Shown here one piece after another: positions 32,021-36,219 of a stretch of DNA of 36,219 nt. Source of the stretch: Actinomycetes bacterium (GTDB taxonomy: Bacteria > Actinomycetota > Acidimicrobiia > Acidimicrobiales > SZUA-35). The translations under genes were made by a program, and so were the position numbers. The number at the start of each line of letters is the position of its first letter. Position 1 is the first letter of the stretch. The DNA is taken from assembly GCA_024280015.1 (NCBI GenBank), contig JAJRQY010000149.1, forward strand, positions 1-36,219, written 5' to 3'. The notes below the pieces were generated by a model that did not search any database, had not been told where the DNA came from, and worked only from the letters and a program-made list of their open reading frames with translations.

Positions 32021-33061
32021 ATGCAAGACTCCTCGACCCCAGCTACTTCGCATGACCCCGTGACGCGCCCCCTGCGCCTTAGCGTGTTGGACCAGTCGCC
32101 GATACCTGCGGGATCAAATGCTGCTGATGCGCTAGCGAACTCAGTCGACCTGGCCAAGAAGACTGAGGTCATGGGCTATCACCGCTATTGGGTAGCCGAG
32201 CACCACAACTCGACCGGGTTGGCCGGTGCGGCGCCCGAGATCTTGATTGGACAGATCGCCGCTTCCACCTCGTCAATCCGAGTGGGCTCAGGCGGCGTGA
32301 TGCTGTCCCATTATTCTGCCTACAAGGTGGCCGAGACGTTCAAAACCTTAGCCACTCTGCATCCCGGAAGAATCGACCTGGGTGTCGGCCGGGCTCCAGG
32401 GTCAGATCAGATAACCATGTACGCCCTGGCACCGGGAGGCACCCCTCAATCCGTTGATTCCTATCCCAACGCACTTCGTGATCTGGATGGCTGGCTTCAC
32501 GACGAGCTGTCTTCCGACAGCCCATTCGCTGGACAGGTACATGTCCTTCCAGCGTCGGACTGTGAGCCGCCCGAACTTTGGGTGTTGGCGTCCAGCGCCG
32601 GTAGCGCCAGTTTTGCTGCCCATTTTGGGCTTCCCTTGTCCTTTGCCGACTTCATTGCTGTTGGCGATGGGCCAGCTATCTGTGCTGCATACCGCGACCA
32701 GTATCAGCCCTCGGCCCGACACCCCCAACCGCGAGTCAACGTTGGAGTTGGAGCCATCTGCGCGCCGACCGATGCAGAGGCTGAGCGGTTGGCCAGCAGT
32801 GTTCGGCTCTGGCGCCAACTTGGACTGCGTGGCCCAATCCCTTCCCCTGATGAAGTTGATGCTTCCCCGGTTAATCCGCTGGCGGTGCAGCCGGGCAGAA
32901 AGCCAATGATTGTTGGTGGACCCACGAAGGTGAAGCAGCAGCTGGAAGATCTTGCTCGGAGCTACGAAGCAGAGGAGTTGGTCATCGTCTCCATCACTTG
33001 GGACCATCAAGCCAGGGTGCAGAGCTATCAGCTGATTGCTGATGCTTTTCGGGGGGCGTAA
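32021..33061 (+). CDS. LLM-class (luciferase-like) flavin-dependent oxidoreductase
   Basis: A 346-residue TIM-barrel monooxygenase or reductase of the bacterial luciferase-like group. LSVLDQSPIPAG (20-31) and YHRYWVAEHHNS (54-65) are hallmarks of the MsnO8/YhbW-type subfamily, followed by GSGGVMLSHYS (about 90-100) and LGVGRAPGSD (about 121-130). These proteins use FMN, often with an NADH-linked reductase, which is not in the window. The start at 32021 was chosen over 31958 because the family begins at RLSVLDQSP. It is divergent from the PhyH gene. Confidence 0.9.
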   Translation: MQDSSTPATSHDPVTRPLRLSVLDQSPIPAGSNAADALANSVDLAKKTEVMGYHRYWVAEHHNSTGLAGAAPEILIGQIAASTSSIRVGSGGVMLSHYSAYKVAETFKTLATLHPGRIDLGVGRAPGSDQITMYALAPGGTPQSVDSYPNALRDLDGWLHDELSSDSPFAGQVHVLPASDCEPPELWVLASSAGSASFAAHFGLPLSFADFIAVGDGPAICAAYRDQYQPSARHPQPRVNVGVGAICAPTDAEAERLASSVRLWRQLGLRGPIPSPDEVDASPVNPLAVQPGRKPMIVGGPTKVKQQLEDLARSYEAEELVIVSITWDHQARVQSYQLIADAFRGA

Positions 33062-33160
33062 GGGGCGGGTAGTGCGTGGGTAGGCGGTGCGTTTGCGTGT
33101 GTCGAAGGTCTGCAGGTTCAGTATTTCTGGATCGAGTTGGCCGGGACTATGGTCTCGGCC

Positions 33161-33940
33161 ATGACTGAGACTCTCACGAACAATTCGCCAGCTACCGGAA
33201 CGTCCGCTGAGTTTGAGGGCAAGGTGGCCCTGGTCACCGGGTCGACCAGTGGTATCGGCGAGCAAACCGCCAGACGTCTTGCCGACCTCGGCTGCAAGAT
33301 CGTGGTCAACTCATCGTCTTCGGTTGAAGCGGGCCAGGCCCTGTCGGCAGAATTGCCGACCGATTCCATCTATGTGCAGGCCGATATCTCTGACCAGGCC
33401 CAGGGCCAAGCAATGTTGGATGCCACGATGGAGGAGTTTGGGCAACTGGACTTCCTCATCAATAATGCTGGCTGGACCTCCTTGGTCGCCCATCACGACC
33501 TTGATGGTCTGACGGATGAGATCTTCCGCAAAACCTTTGAGGTCAATGTGTTCGGCACCTGGTGGCTGACCAAGGCAGCCATTCCCTTGCTGGCCAAGTC
33601 TGGCAATCCCAATGTCGTGACCATCACTTCCATTGCCGGAGTTCGGCCCGTTGGAAGTTCGATGGCCTATTCAATGGCCAAAGCCACCCTCAATCAGATG
33701 ACGGCATTGCTGGCAAAGTCATACGGTCCAATCCGATTCAATGCCGTCGCTCCTGGGCTCGTTGCCACTCCGTGGACTGAGTCGTGGGATGACCAGCATG
33801 CAGCCGTTGCTGCTATGGCTCCGGTGCCACGCTCAGCAACCGCAGACGACTGTGCCGAGGCGATTCTTGCCTTCTTGCGTAATGGCTATATCAGCGGCCA
33901 GGTGCTTGTCGTTGACGGGGGACTGACCCAGCTGATGTAG
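33161..33940 (+). CDS. Short-chain dehydrogenase/reductase (SDR)
   Basis: A 259-residue Rossmann-fold oxidoreductase. The NAD(P)-binding motif is TGSTSGIGE (26-34), the structural NNAG is at 101-104, and the catalytic residues are Ser157 (TITSIAG), Tyr170 and Lys174 (YSMAK). C-terminal GQVLVVDGGLTQL is typical of the classical FabG-like SDRs. Starts at 33149 and 33161 are both possible; neither has a clear ribosome site. The substrate is unknown. Its 3' end lies 7 bases from the convergent YchJ-like gene. Confidence 0.92.
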   Translation: MTETLTNNSPATGTSAEFEGKVALVTGSTSGIGEQTARRLADLGCKIVVNSSSSVEAGQALSAELPTDSIYVQADISDQAQGQAMLDATMEEFGQLDFLINNAGWTSLVAHHDLDGLTDEIFRKTFEVNVFGTWWLTKAAIPLLAKSGNPNVVTITSIAGVRPVGSSMAYSMAKATLNQMTALLAKSYGPIRFNAVAPGLVATPWTESWDDQHAAVAAMAPVPRSATADDCAEAILAFLRNGYISGQVLVVDGGLTQLM

Positions 33941-33947
33941 TCATCGT

Positions 33948-34400
33948 TCAGCAATCTGGGTTGTGCACACCGTCGACGTACACCCAGCGACCTTCATGCC
34001 GCTCAAAACTGCTCAATTCGTGGATGGCTGCTTCTGACCGAGACCCGGACTCAGATGCCGCCATCTCAAAGCTGGCAATGAACTCGACGCTGCCTGTCTG
34101 GTCCAGGAGCCCGCCCCGGAAGGTCGAGCGGATTTCTAAGTCTAGCCATTTCTGGGTTTTGGAGAACGAAACCTGGGAGGGTCTGGTTGATGGGGCCCAG
34201 GAGCGAAGCAGATGAGCCTCGTTCTTGATGCAGTAGGCACTAAATCGTGACCGCATGAGTGTTTCGGCCGTCGGCGCATCTCGCTGCTGGTCAATTATTG
34301 GCCAACAGCACTGCCCGAATGGGGCGGCTGAACCGCAATAGCACCGCCGCTGGAGTTCCTGGACCGGGCGGATCGATGTGTTGGCCGACGGTGGAGTCAT
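33948..34400 (-). CDS. YchJ-like protein with SEC-C zinc motif
   Basis: A 150-residue protein of the YchJ/UPF0225 type. A SEC-C zinc-binding motif is near the N-terminus (CYCGSAAPFGQCC, Cys20, Cys22, Cys31, Cys32). The NTF2-like YchJ domain follows (ETLMRSRFSAYC, WLDLEIRST, VEFIASF, HELSSFERHEGRWVYVDG). The role is unknown; the zinc motif suggests protein or nucleic-acid contact. ATG at 34400. Confidence 0.9.
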   Translation of the reverse strand: MTPPSANTSIRPVQELQRRCYCGSAAPFGQCCWPIIDQQRDAPTAETLMRSRFSAYCIKNEAHLLRSWAPSTRPSQVSFSKTQKWLDLEIRSTFRGGLLDQTGSVEFIASFEMAASESGSRSEAAIHELSSFERHEGRWVYVDGVHNPDC

Positions 34401-34513
34401 ACCGCCCTGTCTAGCAGCTCAGTTTCCTGCGGGTTTCCTGGTGCGTGTTATACCTCGTTCGAGTGACGCGAAGTCGCTCATTCAGAAGTCATTCACCTAG
34501 ACGAGGGAAGATT

Positions 34514-34996
34514 ATGGTTGATTGGAACAAGAAGGTGGCCAAGCATTGCGGAGACGCGCTTCAGCCTGGTGAGGAGTTTGTCGCTGCGACCTACGCCGAA
34601 CCTCCAGGCGTGGTCGGACGAGCCGTGGCCCTGGGTGCGGTTGGCGGAGCCGTAGGACTTGCGCTTGGTGCCCGCGCCTCGAAGAAGAAATCCGAAGAAG
34701 CCGAGTCTCTTGGCTTGAAACAGGGGATAGCAGACACCATCCCGAGCGCCAAGGGTGTGCTGGCCCTGACCAATAGCCGCTTCCTCATTTTTGGCCATAG
34801 CGCTCTTTCTGGCCGGCCAAAGGACCTGGTGTTCGAGCTACCCCGACAGAATCTGGCAGCAGCCACCTATGAGAAGGGCAAGCTGCTTGGCAAGATACAG
34901 CTGACGTTCAGCGATGGATCTGCTGTGCAATTTGAGGCAGCAAAAGCGGGGAAGCCGCAACTCTTTGCCGAGAAGCTTGGTGCCACCATCGACTAG
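34514..34996 (+). CDS. Protein of unknown function with glycine/alanine-rich segment
   Basis: A 160-residue protein with no recognised family. Residues 33-54 (GVVGRAVALGAVGGAVGLAL) are hydrophobic and glycine-rich and may insert into or cross the membrane, followed by a basic patch (KKK). Residues about 82-145 (ALTNSRFLIFGHSAL, LPRQNLAAATYEKGKL, QLTFSDGSAVQFEA) look like the beta strands of a small PH-like domain, which is a weak guess. GAGGGAAG lies about 5 bases before the ATG. A 30-bp tandem repeat begins within its last codons and stop. Confidence 0.7.
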   Translation: MVDWNKKVAKHCGDALQPGEEFVAATYAEPPGVVGRAVALGAVGGAVGLALGARASKKKSEEAESLGLKQGIADTIPSAKGVLALTNSRFLIFGHSALSGRPKDLVFELPRQNLAAATYEKGKLLGKIQLTFSDGSAVQFEAAKAGKPQLFAEKLGATID

Positions 34997-35040
34997 GAGA
35001 CGATCGACGGTGCGACCATCGGCTAGGAGACAATCAACGA
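34981..35040. repeat. 30-bp imperfect tandem repeat across the stop codon
   Basis: Units 34981-35010 and 35011-35040 match at 25 of 30 positions. The first includes the last codons and TAG of the unknown gene; the second repeats the same codons and TAG after it. An 8-bp repeat (ACGAGGTG) follows directly. The unit is ten codons, so the duplication would preserve the frame if the first stop were lost. Confidence 0.85.
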
Positions 35041-35069
35041 GGTGACGAGGTGACGCTGCTCGTTACCGG

Positions 35070-35858
35070 TCAACGGAGCTTGGGATAGCCAAGATCGATG
35101 GTGTGCTGCGCCCGGTGGGCCAACACGTCATAGTCGATGGACGATCGCGGGCGGAACCCAAGAAGATGGAGGCTACGAGTGCTCTCCTCATCCAGTCGAT
35201 CAATGGCCCCAGCAATAGAGCGACGTAATGCAGGAACCTTGTCCTTGTTGTGCTGTCGGGTCACCAGGGGGAGGCCCGGACTGGTTGGCGTGGTCAAAAG
35301 AACATGAAGGTTCTTGGCTGCAGGCTCGTGATCTAGAGCAAGCGACCAGGACACCGCATCGACGCAGCAGAAGTCAGCTCGACCCCCAGCAACGGCGCAA
35401 ATCGAGTCGCGGTGACTGCCTGTGGGTATGGCATCGGCGAGGAACCGCTTGCCGTTTGCAAGCGGCGCGATGAGCTGACGAAGTGCAGCATCTCCGGACT
35501 GTGACCCGACATGATTGAAGGCAACAACAGAACCCCGCAGAGCAGACACGTCACTGGTCAGGGCGTCAGCTCGTCCAACGATGACCGAGTAGTAGTCGCC
35601 GGGGTCGCACTTCAGATCGAAGTGGAACGACCCTAGGAGGCTGAGATGGTGGAATTGATGGCTGATGTAGGGCAGCCCGCAAGTTTGGCCCAGCAGCAGA
35701 TGCTCGGATCTGTTGGAGGTGGCGTCGGGTGCGGAGCGGTCCAGCTGCTCCGGTGCGGCAATTTCTTCATCCAGTAGGGCCGAACGAATCTCGGTCCACA
35801 ACGCGTCAGTGGCGTCTCGAACCTCGGGCCAGTCATACATTGCTAGGGAGGCGATCAT
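35070..35858 (-). CDS. PhnD-like substrate-binding-protein homologue without signal peptide
   Basis: A 262-residue protein resembling the phosphate/phosphonate binding-protein fold (PF12974-type). Hallmarks are the N-terminal ASLAMYDWPEVRDATDALW, LLGQTCGLPY (about 54-63), DVSALRGSVVAFNHVGSQSG (about 104-123) and GGRADFCCVDAVSW (about 157-170). It lacks a signal peptide or lipobox, so it appears to act in the cytoplasm, unlike transport receptors. No permease or ATPase partner is adjacent. The ligand is unknown. Confidence 0.8.
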   Translation of the reverse strand: MIASLAMYDWPEVRDATDALWTEIRSALLDEEIAAPEQLDRSAPDATSNRSEHLLLGQTCGLPYISHQFHHLSLLGSFHFDLKCDPGDYYSVIVGRADALTSDVSALRGSVVAFNHVGSQSGDAALRQLIAPLANGKRFLADAIPTGSHRDSICAVAGGRADFCCVDAVSWSLALDHEPAAKNLHVLLTTPTSPGLPLVTRQHNKDKVPALRRSIAGAIDRLDEESTRSLHLLGFRPRSSIDYDVLAHRAQHTIDLGYPKLR

Positions 35859-35895
35859 CGGTTGCTACTCAATAGGTAACCGTGTGGCTGAACTC

Positions 35896-36219
35896 TCACG
35901 GCGCCGAAGGCCGTTCGGGTGGGTACAGGGGATGGTCCTGGGGATGGATTGAGAACTTCTTCAGGACGTCGCGGTAGCCCTGGTAGAGGCCAGCTCCCTG
36001 AGCGGATGCAGAATCGGAGTCGAGCACTTCCGCTGCCTGGCGAAGGTTGTACCAGGCGAGGTTGGGTCTGGCGTGGTGGGCATGGTGCAGGTTGTTGTTG
36101 AGAAACAACAGACTAAAGAAGCGCCCGGCGCGCACGGTCGCCGAGCGGGTTTCGCCGGGAAGAGTCCAGCAGTGCTCGGCGAAAGAGCGGACAAGGCCCA
36201 ACGAATGCCCCAAGTAGCC
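35896..36219 (-). CDS. Fatty acid desaturase, C-terminal part (runs off the window)
   Basis: The frame is open to the window edge, so only the last 107 residues or so are seen. The third histidine box NNLHHAHHARPNLAWYNL is the di-iron-binding end of membrane fatty acid desaturases; the usual downstream Pro and Tyr are present. The remaining tail (about 55 residues) is soluble. The first two histidine boxes would lie beyond 36219. Confidence 0.85.
   Translation of the reverse strand, partial: GYLGHSLGLVRSFAEHCWTLPGETRSATVRAGRFFSLLFLNNNLHHAHHARPNLAWYNLRQAAEVLDSDSASAQGAGLYQGYRDVLKKFSIHPQDHPLYPPERPSAP

Overview
The window looks like chromosomal DNA from an actinobacterium, most likely an uncultured or marine/freshwater Acidimicrobiia-type lineage. 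That is inferred from moderately high GC, frequent GTG starts, 1-8 nt stop/start overlaps, a coxMSL-type hydroxylase cluster, an RskA-like anti-sigma factor and DrrA/B-type ABC exporters. No rRNA, tRNA, CRISPR array or phage module was found. Coding density is very high: several convergent genes overlap at their 3' ends and no gene-free stretch reaches 300 bp (the longest is 21011-21287).

Layout. (1) 1-1498: the right end of an IS3-family insertion sequence, visible only as the last 35 codons of its transposase plus a terminal repeat, sits inside and truncates an ABC-2 exporter permease whose ATPase partner is intact. (2) 1601-5540: an overlapping operon of a DASS/SLC13 anion transporter, a soluble histidine kinase (degenerate receiver, cyclic-nucleotide-binding-like domain, kinase core) and a single-domain response regulator. 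(3) 5646-11167 (minus): a molybdenum hydroxylase operon in the order FAD, 2Fe-2S, Mo-binding subunit, plus a GlcD-like FAD dehydrogenase. It is followed by a divergent YigZ gene. (4) 11836-14120 (minus): an ECF sigma factor, a membrane anti-sigma factor and PPK2 in one tight operon, with divergent genes for a cupredoxin and a secreted-repeat lipoprotein. (5) 15320-18793 (minus): a histidine kinase and OmpR-type regulator next to a very acidic secreted protein with three repeats. (6) 18888-28202: a possible SUKH protein, an Aer-like PAS protein with a degenerate chemoreceptor core, a SulP transporter, a 2-oxoglutarate oxygenase, a fatty-acid-hydroxylase-like protein, an alpha/beta hydrolase and a complete ABC exporter. 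(7) 28287-36219: a chemoreceptor, a catalytically dead rhomboid, a PhyH-type oxygenase, a luciferase-like flavin oxidoreductase, an SDR, a YchJ-like protein, an unknown protein, a PhnD-like binding protein and the end of a fatty acid desaturase.

The best candidate for an undescribed system is region 5. The kinase has a large acidic extracytoplasmic loop. Its regulator gene and the gene for the acidic three-repeat exported protein are each preceded by the same 28-bp bipartite sequence, an 18-bp identical core plus a CTGAC block at identical spacing. This suggests that the regulator controls both itself and the acidic protein, and that the module senses or buffers something cationic outside the cell. 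A second point of interest is the pseudo-receiver in the region 2 kinase, where the phospho-acceptor Asp is replaced by Glu while its partner regulator keeps Asp.
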